Origin: Zygnema cylindricum
Lineage: Eukaryota > Streptophyta > Zygnematophyceae > Zygnematales > Zygnemataceae
DNA length: 12,982 nt
Reading direction: 5' to 3'
Assembly: GCA_037447655.1 (NCBI GenBank)
Contig: JBBHKE010002438.1
Location: forward strand, 121,610 to 134,591
Position numbers and translations under genes: made by a program. The notes beneath the pieces are model-generated. The model did no database searches. It saw only the letters and a list, made by a program, of their open reading frames with translations, and was not told the origin of the DNA. Shown here piece by piece: positions 1 to 7,865 of the stretch. Numbering within the stretch: the stretch's first letter is position 1; each line of letters starts with the position of its first letter.

Positions 1-496
1 TGTGTTAGTCAGAATAATAACCGCAATAACAGTTACCCAAATTAGTGTAGACCAGTAGATACACAGTGTGAGTATATAACTTAGGACTTAGCCAATTTTG
101 TATTATCCAATTTTGGGAATATGATTTTCTAAGACAGTTTTTGGAAAACGTCTAGACATCATATCTTATGGTTTACAAAGTCATTTGGGCTACAATTTTG
201 GGAATTGTTAGTTTATTGTGTTGTGTATCACTAAATAAAATTTGAGGCACATTGGTCGTTTGAGTCATATTTTGTGTTGGATCAAAGTTGGCTGTTGAGT
301 AGGTGTTTTGATAGTTTCAACTGTTTTAATGTCTACTTCCACCACTACTGGTGGTTCTCCTCATGCAACGGTGTTTGTAGAACAACACTAGATAGTAAAG
401 GTATACTAATTCTAAAACATATTCTGAAATTGTTTCCAAGTCCTGTATTTTTCTCTCACAGAATATAGAGATCAAAAAAGCTTTTATAAATTAACA
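1..496 (-). mobile_element. Probable 3' LTR (partial) of minus-strand copia element A
   Basis: Read on the minus strand, this stretch starts at 496 with TGTTAA, directly after a purine-rich GAGGAG tract that follows the RNase H gene. That is where a copia 3' LTR is expected, and TGTT is a common copia LTR start. No second copy is in the window, so neither the identity nor the far boundary can be confirmed; the LTR could end before base 1 or run out of the window. Open frames here, such as the one at 274-468, show no recognisable protein and are judged accidental. It shows no clear match to the LTRs of the plus-strand copia element at 1665 and 3953. Confidence 0.4.
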
Positions 497-503
497 CTCC
501 TCT
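497..503 (-). other. Polypurine tract of copia element A
   Basis: On the minus strand the bases AGAGGAG lie immediately before TGTTAA, about 17 bases after the stop codon of the RNase H gene. In LTR retrotransposons a short purine run here primes plus-strand DNA synthesis and sets the 5' edge of the 3' LTR. The tract is short, so the call rests mainly on its position. Confidence 0.5.
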
Positions 504-519
504 AAAGCTTTAGACTCTC

Positions 520-1029
520 TTAACCCCTCAACCCACATACATCTTTGCAAAATTGTAACTTAGGAGCAGGTAGAGCTTTTGTCAACATGTCAACCACCAT
601 TTTCTCATCCGGTAAATAACAAAGTTTTAGAATTTTAGCAAAGACCTTTTCTCGAACAAAATGTAGTACGATATCTATATGCTTGCTTTTAAAATGATGT
701 GCACTATTAGATGCAAAGGCAATGGCAGCTTGATTGTCACACCATAGTGTTTGCGCACCAATTTGCATGAAGACAAGTTTTTGAAGCAGAGATTTAACCT
801 ATTATAATTCCTTGATGGCTAAGCATGCAACTATGTATTCTGCCTCCATTGTTGACTGGGCAGTGATCTTCTGAAACTTGCTGCTCTTGCAGCACATTTC
901 GTTTTCGACTTGTAAAACAAATCCTGTTGTTGATTGCCTGGGCATCCCACCATAGATGACATCATTCCACGTTTGAAGTTTTACTTCTTCTCTTCCTAGA
1001 GTTAGCTTAAACTCTCTCGTACCTGCCAA
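520..1029 (-). pseudogene. Copia RNase H domain, broken by two adjacent stops
   Basis: This is the C-terminal RNase H region of a Ty1/copia pol polyprotein, which would degrade the RNA strand of the RNA-DNA hybrid during reverse transcription. Reading down the minus strand from 1029, one frame carries TREFKLTLG, then WNDVIYGG (Asp at 961-963), STMEAEY (Glu near 844-846), LWCDNQAA (Asp at 736-738), KSKHIDI and DMLTKALP (Asp near 589-591). The four acidic positions typical of RNase H are thus all still encoded. The frame is interrupted by a back-to-back TAA TAG (802-804 and 799-801) and ends at 520-522. Both halves are in the same frame, so the damage within this domain is point mutation and not indel. 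Family assignment is firm; the gene is dead as written. Confidence 0.9.
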
Positions 1030-1664
1030 AGACTCGTTTTGCTGCCTCCCAATATGATTTTCTAGGATTCTGAAGACTCCTGCTTACAACCCCTAGTGGT
1101 GCCGCAATATCCGGACATGTGCAATTCATAAAATATATTAGACTCTTAACGATCTGTCTATAGGGAATCTTTTCCCTAAATTCTGACTCCCCTATTTCTA
1201 GACTCTCTCTCTTAATAATACGTGAGTCTATTTGTGCTCTCTCTAATTTTTTTCTGAATTCCATAGGAGTGGCTTCTCCCATCACATCCTTCTTGTCAAT
1301 TGTTTTTAGCATATTCTCTATATCCACTTTCTGTGTAAGTCTAATAATCCTTTACTTCTATCTCTCTCTACTTGTATACCAACAATATAATTTGCCTCAC
1401 CTAAATCTTTCATTTCAAATCTAGATTTTAGGGCTGTTTTGATTTTGTTAACCCCCTCAATTGTTTTTGAAAAAATCAACAAGTCATCAACATATACAAC
1501 AAGAAAAATTGTTCAATCATCTCTTTCCATAACATAAACTGAGTGATCAGAGCTTATCTTAGTGGAACTAACACTAGTTAGGTACTCATATAATTTTAGA
1601 TTCCATTGCCTCGGGGCCCGCTTGAGCCCGTAGAATGATTTCAAAAAGTTTGCACACTAGAATT
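1007..1664 (-). pseudogene. Copia reverse transcriptase, C-terminal part, frameshifted
   Basis: This is the palm and thumb part of a Ty1/copia reverse transcriptase on the minus strand. Seen in order: LVCKL near 1644-1663, YGLKRAPRQW (1603-1632), YVDD (1483-1494, the catalytic aspartates), FEMKDLGEANYIVGIQ (about 1380-1430), VDIENML (about 1310-1330), PYRQIV near 1150-1165 and CPDIA (1103-1117). Breaks: a frame change in the T-run at 1643-1647, an in-frame TGA at 1513-1515, a frame change near 1347-1351, and another near 1010-1025 where the thumb joins RNase H. Upstream RT, integrase, protease and gag are absent: the homology stops at 1664, exactly where the LTR of another element begins. YVDD and YGLK..PRQW make the family call secure. 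Confidence 0.92.
1660..1664. repeat. Candidate target site GAATT at insertion of element B
   Basis: These five bases lie between the interrupted copia A RT gene and the TG that opens the 5' LTR of element B. Copia integration normally duplicates 5 bp. The matching copy would lie after the 3' LTR, but that LTR fades out near 4080 and I find no convincing second GAATT joined to RT sequence, so this is positional only. Confidence 0.3.
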
Positions 1665-1968
1665 TGCTGAAATCACTTGATTTATGGAGTATTTTCTAGG
1701 TCTAAATAGCTTAGTAGAAAAAAAAAAACGCAAACAGTTTGCCTCCACCTCTTTCTTTTATCCACCATACTTATTGTAGTCATTAAAGGAGAGAGACTAT
1801 AGTGGAGTTATGGCTGCCTCAGCTCCATAGACAAGACTATAAAGTGACATAAGTCTCTCTTAACAAAAGGTTGAGTTTGGCAGGACTGGTACCTCTGACT
1901 GGCAGAGCGAGGCGTAGCCGTTAGCTCTAACTGGTCTGGCGTAAGAGTTCGTTACAATATATAGGGTG
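1665..1968 (+). repeat. 5' LTR of element B with following leader (LTR end not resolved)
   Basis: Starts TGCTGAAAT, matching TGTTGAAAT at 3953. Shared blocks with the 3' copy include GATTT, TCTAAATA (1701-1708) and TTGCCTCCACCTC (1739-1751); similarity continues to about 1798. Beyond that only this copy remains, so I cannot place the LTR end or a primer-binding site; no clear TGGTATCAGAGC-like site is visible. The position that holds TATAAAAA in the 3' copy reads TAGAAAA here, a decayed TATA box. The A-run near 1717-1728 is part of the LTR. Confidence 0.6.
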
Positions 1969-2545
1969 TGATATTTACTTCAACTATATTATGATCTTTT
2001 AACCGATTAACAGAATTACGAATGAAGGGACATAGAACTAGTTAATTTTTAGTGCGAACATTATCCCGCACGAATCAAATGAATCGGACATTTGTTTCAA
2101 CGACTAACATTTAATGTCGATGTTCGATCCAACGGCACATATCGCCGCAAAGATCTCGGAATGGTCACTTTGGCTTTTTTGGACGTGGCATGACCTGGGG
2201 CCACGTAGAGAGATAATATTTGGTCTCGATAATTCCGAAGAACATCAGGATGAGTAAAATGTGGACACTCGTCCACTCAATGGCCTGTCGTACACATGCC
2301 GTACAAAAAAGACGTCAGCCGTAGTACCTTTCTGTATTTTACAGTGATTTGATTGGGTCGTATTGTAGTTGTAGTAGATAGGGATTGTGAGAGGGAGATA
2401 GGACTTAGCATTTTTTAGTAGTCAGTCACCTCTCCCTTTGAGAGTTTGTATAAATTGGCATGTTTGCCACCTCATAACTTATCGGGTGGTTGGCCGTTTT
2501 TATTGATTCTTTTTGCTACAGACTTAAAGGAGTCCAGACTACACA
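1969..2545 (+). mobile_element. Probable solo LTR inserted in element B leader
   Basis: A 577-bp non-coding segment opens TGATATTTAC and ends CTACACA, i.e. the TG...CA form of an LTR. It is flanked on both sides by AGGGTG (1963-1968 and 2546-2551). A TATA-like TATAAAT at 2449-2455 lies about 95 bases before the end, as expected for an LTR promoter followed by R and U5. No internal retrotransposon domain accompanies it, so a solo LTR left by LTR-LTR recombination is the simplest reading. Six bases is one more than the usual 5-bp duplication, so the edge may be off by one. Superfamily cannot be decided. Confidence 0.5.
2449..2455 (+). promoter_or_regulatory. TATA-like box in the solo LTR
   Basis: TATAAAT follows a pyrimidine-rich stretch and precedes a short T-rich segment leading to the proposed LTR end. 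Position within the LTR fits a retrotransposon core promoter. There is no evidence that it is active. Confidence 0.35.
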
Positions 2546-2649
2546 AGGGTGCAGTCAGATTATCATTTTGTCTACTTGGGCAGTAGTGGTTGTGGATAAA
2601 AGTGGGTAAGCTAAAAACTACTTAGAGGCTTCCATAATTATGTAGTCCA

Positions 2650-3548
2650 ATGGAGGACACAAAATTGCATGTTATGGGCCCACCCTCTAGGGTGCCCATC
2701 TTCAATAGATTTGGGTTCATCTATTGGGAAGCCACGATGACAGGGGCTTTGTGCGAAATACGATACTAGGGTATTATCAGTGGACAAGTGAAACGTACCT
2801 TAGGGAACTCCACCAGGGTTTGGTGGAATAAGGTTTTTCTACAACAGCATCTGCTGCTGCAGAGGAGGCAGATGATGAGGACAGCAGTGTTTCCAAAAAA
2901 ATGAAAGAGAAAGAGACACCTCTTACTCCTATTGCTCTTATTACCACGGCACCCGGAGCGACGACCGTGAAGACTGCGGAGAGCGATACCCAAACGTGGG
3001 AAGACATCAACATGACAGCCAAAAACTTCATTCTAAGACACCTCACTCAAGCTTTGGCAACCCCCCACCTTCACATTTACAAGGCCAAGGAGTTATGGGT
3101 GAGTTTGGTGGAAATCTATAGAGCTGGTACTATTCAGGAGCTCCAGTTGGCCGAACAAAAGTAAGGAAATTATACTTACAAAGGGGGAAAAATGTTAGAC
3201 TATTGTAATGATCTCTCTTGTGTGTATATGGAGATGGAGAGTGTTAGGTGGACAAGAACAATGAAGATGAAAGTTAACACTCTAATCATTAAGTTTTTTG
3301 ACGAGTATGAAAACATAGTGTACCGAGTACATGAAATGACTAACAAATCGTAGAAGTGGAACACAGTGGTCCGGATGATACTTGTGCAAGAGAACATAAT
3401 TGAGATTAGGAGAGGGGGAAAGAGCATCCAAGCTTTAGCAACAGGAGCACACCGGTAGGGGAAGGATCCAAAGAAACCGTATTCAGGAGAGAGAGATCAG
3501 TCTACAGGTCTCAGGCCCCCTAAGGGTTTTTGTAATTTTTGCAAAACC
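2650..3548 (+). pseudogene. Copia gag of element B, multiply broken
   Basis: Gag would form the capsid of the retrotransposon's virus-like particle and bind its RNA. The ATG at 2650 opens a frame reading PIFNRFGFIYWEATM, typical of the copia gag N-terminus, stopped by TAG at 2767-2769 where a conserved position is expected. A frame change falls in the T-run near 2836-2840. From there one frame runs through an acidic, linker-like stretch, then ILRHL, AKELWVSLVEIY, ELQLAEQK, MLDYCNDL, YRVHEMTNKS and RPPKGFCNFC, with stops at 3162-3164, 3351-3353 and 3456-3458. The motif order matches copia gag (UBN2-like) ending in a CCHC knuckle. The acidic insert at 2843-2900 is less usual. Family call firm; the gene is not functional as read. 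Confidence 0.82.
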
Positions 3549-3570
3549 GTGACACTTCATAGCGGATTGT
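3531..3570 (+). pseudogene. Gag CCHC zinc knuckle, split by frameshift and stop
   Basis: The first two cysteines (codons at 3531 and 3540) are in the gag frame. The histidine (3553-3555) and last cysteine (3568-3570), within HFIADC, are in the next frame over. Ten bases separate the second Cys codon from the His codon where the CX2CX4HX4C pattern needs twelve, so the A-run at 3543-3546 is the likely indel. A TGA (3550-3552) stands where the usual glycine before His would be. Confidence 0.75.
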
Positions 3571-3941
3571 GTCAAGCTGTCAGAGCTGAGGCTCTAAGAG
3601 AACCATGGAGGGGATTCTTCTGGAGTGAAGAAGAAGGCACTTGTGGTCCAAAAGTGAAAGGAGAGACCGAGGACGATTACTCTCAGGAGGAGGATGGGGA
3701 GCTTTTTTTTGACGAGAGTCTGGAGGAGAAGGAGATCCCTCGGAAACAGAAGTGTGCCCTTGGAGCAATTCGGGAAGCTCCACAGGAAGGATGGATCATC
3801 GACTCAGGTGCATCCATGCATATGTGTCGTGATAAAGAACTCTTCACTAAGTTAAGAAAGATTCCTACTGTAGAGATAGAGTATGGGGATGGGAGAGTGG
3901 TTACTACAGTTCTAGTGGGGTCAGTAGATCTGAAAGTCTGA
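3571..3941 (+). pseudogene. Copia aspartic protease N-terminal part, truncated
   Basis: This is the start of the copia aspartic protease that would cut the gag-pol polyprotein. An acidic linker is followed by GWIIDSGASMHMC, with the catalytic Asp codon at 3801-3803 in DSGA, then LFTKL and VEIEYGDG, the usual order. The frame ends at TGA 3939-3941 and twelve bases later the 3' LTR begins, so the rest of protease plus integrase, RT and RNase H are missing. The frame equals that of most of gag, implying a second indel that compensates the one in the zinc knuckle. The purine-rich GTGGAGGGTAA just before 3953 could be the polypurine tract. Confidence 0.85.
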
Positions 3942-3952
3942 GTGGAGGGTAA

Positions 3953-4080
3953 TGTTGAAATTATTAGATTTCAAGAGTTTTTTTTAGTTCTAAATATATA
4001 AGTATAAAAAGGAAAAATAAAAGGGTGGACAACTTGCCTCCACCTCCTCTCTCTAGCCACTGAAGGATAGAGAGAAACAA
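3953..4080 (+). repeat. 3' LTR of element B, truncated
   Basis: Starts TGTTGAAATTATTAGATTTC and aligns to the 5' copy at 1665 through TCTAAATA (3989-3996), TTGCCTCCACCTC (4034-4046) and an AAGGA.AGAGAGA block ending near 4078. A TATA-like TATAAAAA at 4003-4010 lies only 50 bases in, implying a short U3. After about 4080 the sequence no longer resembles the 5' copy and no resumption of the copia A RT gene is visible, so the copy is probably truncated here. Confidence 0.62.
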
Positions 4081-4970
4081 ATAAAAACACCACAAATTCT
4101 GACATCAAAACTTCTAACAATCCCAAATACGTAACACAACTATTGGTTACACACGGATCTCCTCACATAACATATTTACAAACATAATTTATAAAAAAAA
4201 AGTTATTTCATACCAACTCTTTTAGATAACATCATAACTATGAAAGGAAAGAAAAACGAAAATAACCTTGTATAAAGTCAAAAGGGGTAAACTTTTAAAT
4301 AACTTCATTCTACTAAGTTAGGATTTTAATTAAGGTTAGGGTTTCTTTAAGATAACATGATTTATAGTCAAACGACACATTTTGGTTTAGGAATGATATA
4401 CCTTGTAGCGCGCAAAGTGTTTTTCCAAATATCCTTAAAACCGATTAAAAAATATCAGGTCAAAAAAATTAACGTTGCGAAGGTATGATTAATAATATAT
4501 GTTTTTAAAAAGTTGCATAGTGATGGTAACCTGATTGGATATTATTGTAGGCAAAGGAGTAAAAACAAAAAAACGAACTGGTCGATAGGAGGGACCTAAT
4601 AAAATGGACAGGTGACGGCAAGGAAGAGTTGTACTTTAGCGAGGGAGCAAAGGAGAGCGGGGGGGCGGAAGGGAAGATGGGGACGTATTAGTAAGTTTGA
4701 AAAAATGCAGGTTCGTTTTCCTGCCTATGTTTGATGACGTCGAAGCGTGTGTCGTGTCACAAGACACCTTCAATCAAAGTTACGTGCCAAAATTTTGGTG
4801 TCAACAAGTCCTGTTTTCCGATGAGTTCTGGGAAAATCATCGGAATGGGCAAAACGTTACGAATGCTCCGGTGGGAATAGGCTATTAGTAGGTTGTTCTT
4901 CATGTACTTTTATTTTTGTTGAATTGAAAAAGTATCATCTATCCATACATTTCGTGCATCGGTTTCGAAC
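4081..4970. other. No gene recognised; AT-rich intergenic DNA
   Basis: I find no protein, RNA gene or clear repeat. The ATG frame at 4697-4888 (63 codons) has no recognisable motif and no supporting context, and is treated as accidental. The segment at 4600-4690 is more purine- and G-rich than its neighbours. Confidence 0.5.
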
Positions 4971-4984
4971 TGAGTTTTGCGTGA

Positions 4985-5115
4985 TATAAACCGAACCAGC
5001 GGTGTTTACAATCGATCAAACCGAACCATGCCGGTTGAAATGTTAACGAATTAATGAAAGTGAACTGGTGAAAAAACCGGTTTTGCTCGGTTCAAAACGA
5101 TTTTCGCCCAAACCA
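4985..5115. repeat. AACCG/CGGTT-rich repeat
   Basis: AACCGAACC occurs twice (about 4990 and 5020), followed by GCCGGTTGAA, AACCGGTTTT and CTCGGTTCAAAA, so the motif appears in both orientations. Such AACCGG-type sequence is common in non-autonomous plant repeats and can fold back on itself. No element boundaries are visible. Confidence 0.4.
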
Positions 5116-5130
5116 GGCAACGAGGCATGG

Positions 5131-5157
5131 TGTTACACTGTGAATCCCTATTTAGTG
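5131..5157 (+). mobile_element. Isolated CACTA-like terminus (right end)
   Basis: TGTTACACTGTGAATCCCTATTTAGTG closely matches the right terminus at 6712-6738 (GTGTTACAC.GTGAATC.CTA..TAGTG) and ends in the same TAGTG. No matching left end is found upstream, so this looks like the remnant of a second, truncated member of the same family. Confidence 0.45.
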
Positions 5158-5164
5158 TTGCGTA

Positions 5165-5510
5165 TTGGGTAAAAAATTATCGCGATCAATTCGATATTCG
5201 ATAAATTGAATATTGAATGGCTAGAAGGCTCAATATATCGCTCCAAAACCAGCAAAAATCATGGCGATATATTTGGTATGAGGTGGGGGTCCATACAGAT
5301 TTGGTACAGTATATCGTAAAGTGAATTGTACGATTACACCCCTTTCCCCCCGCCCCTGAAGCGCGAGCTACGGGGGGCTTCTCGATTTTTTTTGACCTAA
5401 CGTCACTTCGATATACCGCGATAAAAATATATCGAATTATTGGCCGATATGTCGTCAAATTATCTCGAAATCAGACTTATCGATAAATTGAAGTGATGTA
5501 TCTGGAACTC
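5165..5510. repeat. TATCG-rich repeat
   Basis: The segment is crowded with ATCG, CGAT, TATATCG and CGATATA words on both strands, interrupted by a C/G-rich patch near 5340-5375. The many self-complementary words look like a diverged dispersed plant repeat. The frame at 5186-5458 on the minus strand is a by-product and shows no protein motif. Confidence 0.45.
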
Positions 5511-5962
5511 AAAACTAGTTACATATCGAACATTGGCAAGGGGGCTTCGATGCACAACACTAGCTATTAGTGCAAGTTAGCGCCTTTCACATTTGAGCCT
5601 CAAACCTAAAATAGAATTAATAATTGCATTTTGTCGTTAAGCTAATATAGGTACAGTTTAATCAGTGTGACTAACACTAATTTTGACGGTTGTTGATAGT
5701 GTGGTATACCCAACGTATGAATATGTACTACCACTTGCTATTTCGTACGAAATTTCATAAAAAACGTTACGTAACGCATCCACACGGAAAAGCACACTCA
5801 CATTTTATTCCTTATCATAAATACGGAGGGGAAACGGTGAATGTGTATCCAAGTTAGTGTTAGGTGTGCAAACTAGTGTAGGGTTAATGTTTTTTTGGCG
5901 TTAGGCTCTTAAACCTACAATAAGTTTATAACAAAATTTGTTTATTTATACTAATAATTTTT
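5511..5962. other. No gene; region dense in ACACTA/TAGTGT words
   Basis: ACACTA or its complement occurs near 5558, 5670, 5695, 5860 and 5877, at irregular spacing, next to the CACTA-type element. Two segments (about 5575-5625 and 5877-5930) share the order TTA..., GCCTC/GGCTC, AAACCTA.AATA..TTAATAA-like words, suggesting a weak direct duplication. Nothing here looks coding. Confidence 0.35.
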
Positions 5963-5965
5963 TTA
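5963..5965. repeat. Target site duplication TTA (left)
   Basis: TTA directly precedes the CACTA terminus and is matched by TTA at 6739-6741 directly after the opposite terminus. CACTA elements characteristically create 3-bp (sometimes 2-bp) duplications. Confidence 0.55.
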
Positions 5966-6738
5966 CACTAATAGCGATTCACACTGTATAGTAGGTGGAC
6001 GTACCAAAATTAAAGAATTATGAAATTCTTTACCCAAAAAATTGAAGGTGCCCTTGATATCTTTAAGAATGGGCTCCTTTGGCTCGTAGAACGTCCCTTT
6101 CGAGTCGTAAAACACACTTTTTGCGCGATAACCAATTTGGTGGTCACATTGTTCGGGTAACAATTTTGGCCAATCACCAGAACACACAAAAATAGGAAAA
6201 AGCACTATTTTTTTAATTTTTATTTTTGTTTTAACGATTTTTACCGTAACAATTTCTCTTTTGGGAATACCCCCCAAATTGGAAACAACAAATTCTTTTT
6301 TCCAATGGTTGCAACAAAAAACGGATAATTTTCACAAGTTTTAACAAATCTTGTATTTTTTTTTTACAAAATGACACGCGTAAAGAAGTAACAGTTTCAT
6401 CAGATCTATATGACTGTGCCAATCAGTGAAGTTGTCACGTTGCTTTTTCGCATGTCACCGCTCTTTTTCAAGAAGTGCGTCTTATGACCGACTAGCTAAT
6501 GGAGTCGAACCCTTAAAGCCGTAGGATGTAATTCTCTACAAAGTTATCTTGACAGTTGACAGGTACAAAAAATCTCCAAGACAAGGGAGTGGGAGTATTA
6601 CTTCCCATCTGTCTTATAGAAAAGCGGCGATTGATATGTGTTAAGGGATGGCGAACTTTTCGTTGGTAGCTCTTCGACAGGAATGACGATAGAAGTGTCC
6701 TTACAAGTACTGTGTTACACCGTGAATCGCTAATAGTG
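5966..6738 (+). mobile_element. Non-autonomous CACTA-type DNA transposon, 773 bp
   Basis: The left end CACTAATAGCGATTCACACTG (continuing to 5988) is an inverted match to the right end at 6716-6738, 20 of 23 positions. Both ends are CACTA/TAGTG and both are flanked by TTA. These are hallmarks of the CACTA (En/Spm) superfamily. The interior is AT-rich and holds no transposase: minus-strand frames at 5963-6277 and 6231-6422 show no known motif, so it would depend on a transposase made elsewhere. A hairpin with 8-bp arms and a 4-base loop sits near the left end (6012-6031). The ends differ at three positions, so the copy is not very recent. A TIR-only element of another superfamily is possible but less likely. 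Confidence 0.65.
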
Positions 6739-6741
6739 TTA
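6739..6741. repeat. Target site duplication TTA (right)
   Basis: TTA directly follows TAGTG at 6734-6738 and matches the left flank at 5963-5965. Confidence 0.55.
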
Positions 6742-7500
6742 AAAAACAATTAGTGTGGAAAAAAGTTAGTGTTATTTACTCTAAAATGGGTTTTCTCCAA
6801 GAAAAAATTGGCTGTAATGTATACACATAGCTCTAATTTGGGGTTCATTTTTCCGATAGTGTAGCCGGTATAGCTTGTGTTCACATAGTCGACGTTTGAA
6901 CATGTGAGAACAAGTTTGCCTGATTTCCCTTGTCTTTTTCACAGTGAATAAAAAATGAGTGCACATTTCCGTGTCGACGCACTCACTTTCGCATGTCATT
7001 GTCTATACGTGACACTCTTCCGGTACAATTGTACGGAATGACAAAGAATTTTTGTACGGGCTGACACATTTCGTACCCTATCGCCTATTGCGGTTATGGA
7101 TAGTTGATGTGAGTGAAACTCCCTCAACGTGCTCCTCCGAGCTTGGGGGACTTACAAGGTTGCTCTTCGTAGATATATAATTGTGTTGCGGGTTGGGGTT
7201 GTAGTGTTGGTATAAGTGAGTTGCTGTGTCTTTCTCTTTGGGTTAGAGTGCTTTTGTTTTACGCGCCATTTTTTTTGTGTTCACGTCGCTTTCTTTGTTT
7301 TACATCGCCCTGCTTGTACTTTTTCAATTTTGACCATGCCACCCCTTTAGTACCCCTGGACTCAGATGGTTTACCGTCGCGCTTTAAAGTTATTAACGCT
7401 AATGAAACAGTACATATATTAATGTAAAAAAAAACAATTGGAGTTATTAATTTTGTTGAGGTTCTTGGGGGCGCCGAATTAGCGATTGACAAAACGGATC
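6742..7500. other. No gene recognised; AT-rich DNA with small fold-backs
   Basis: Just right of the transposon, TTAGTGT occurs twice more (about 6750 and 6766); read on the minus strand this gives TTCCACACTAATTG, like the unit of the tandem array at 9125. Two imperfect hairpins are visible: CTTGTGTTCACAT paired with ATGTGAGAACAAG (about 6877-6916) and TGAGTGC paired with GCACTCA (6956-6962 and 6979-6985). The frames at 6513-6749, 6781-6999, 7221-7427 and 7259-7513 show no recognisable product. Confidence 0.4.
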
Positions 7501-7505
7501 CACAA

Positions 7506-7715
7506 ATCCACAATAAAACGAAAAAAAGGGAAGAAATGGAAAAAACGAAACGAAAGAGGAACGAAACGATGAAAAAAAGACAGAGGAGATAGAGGGAAGA
7601 AAAGGGAAGAAATTGAATTAAGAAAAAAGGGAAGACAACGTAAACTCACCTTCCTTGATCGATTACCGACACAAACGAAATGGAATAAAGAAAGAAAGAG
7701 CAAAAAGCAAGGAAG
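7506..7715 (+). repeat. Purine-rich (GAAA/GGAA) tract
   Basis: On the plus strand nearly all bases are A or G, in GAAA, GGGAAG and GAGG words with few pyrimidines. The opposite strand gives a Phe/Leu/Ser-rich open frame (7479-7757) that is a composition artefact. The tract is the first of a series of strand-biased blocks running to the window end. Confidence 0.6.
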
Positions 7716-7865
7716 AAAAAATAGACTTGTCTCCTCCTCCTCCTTCCCAAAATCCAAAACCTTCGCCTATTAACCTTAGTTTTACTAAGCCACGGTACTA
7801 TTTTATTAAACCACGATATGTTTTATTACACTAGGGTATTACCTCCCATATCTCTTTCCGGGAAC

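Larger units (their letters stand above)
1665..4080 (+). mobile_element. Copia element B: LTR - gag - partial protease - LTR, internally deleted
   Basis: A plus-strand copia-type element bounded by two related LTR starts (1665 and 3953). Both open with TG, keep TCTAAATA at the same offset (36 bases in), share TTGCCTCCACCTC about 75-80 bases in, and stay alignable for roughly 125-135 bases. Between them are a leader, gag with a damaged zinc knuckle, and protease only up to just past its active site; integrase, RT and RNase H are missing. The 5' LTR abuts the interrupted minus-strand RT gene, so element B is younger than element A. Its leader is itself split by a probable solo LTR (1969-2545). 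The 3' LTR is apparently truncated. Confidence 0.72.

Noticed and set aside
109-206. Direct repeat AATTTTGGGAAT near 110 and 194
   Set aside because: Short and AT-rich; flanks diverge at once, so chance similarity is likely.
4337-4350. Telomere-like GGTTAGGGTTTC
   Set aside because: A single partial copy with no TTTAGGG array; not evidence of an interstitial telomere.
4697-4888. 63-codon frame with mixed composition
   Set aside because: No family resemblance, no promoter context and no codon or repeat signal; length is within chance expectation.
5741-5776. Two perfect 12-bp palindromes close together (TTTCGTACGAAA and CGTTACGTAACG), plus a third at 7023-7034
   Set aside because: About three perfect 12-bp palindromes are expected by chance in 13 kb, so three found is unremarkable.
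6480-6560. Minus-strand B-box-like GGTTCGACTCC suggesting a tRNA or SINE
   Set aside because: The T-stem pairs only partly, and no A-box, anticodon arm or acceptor stem can be laid out around it.
6446-6998. Identical 12-mer TTTCGCATGTCA at 6446-6457 and 6987-6998
   Set aside because: Several 12-base repeats are expected by chance in a window this size, and the flanks do not match.
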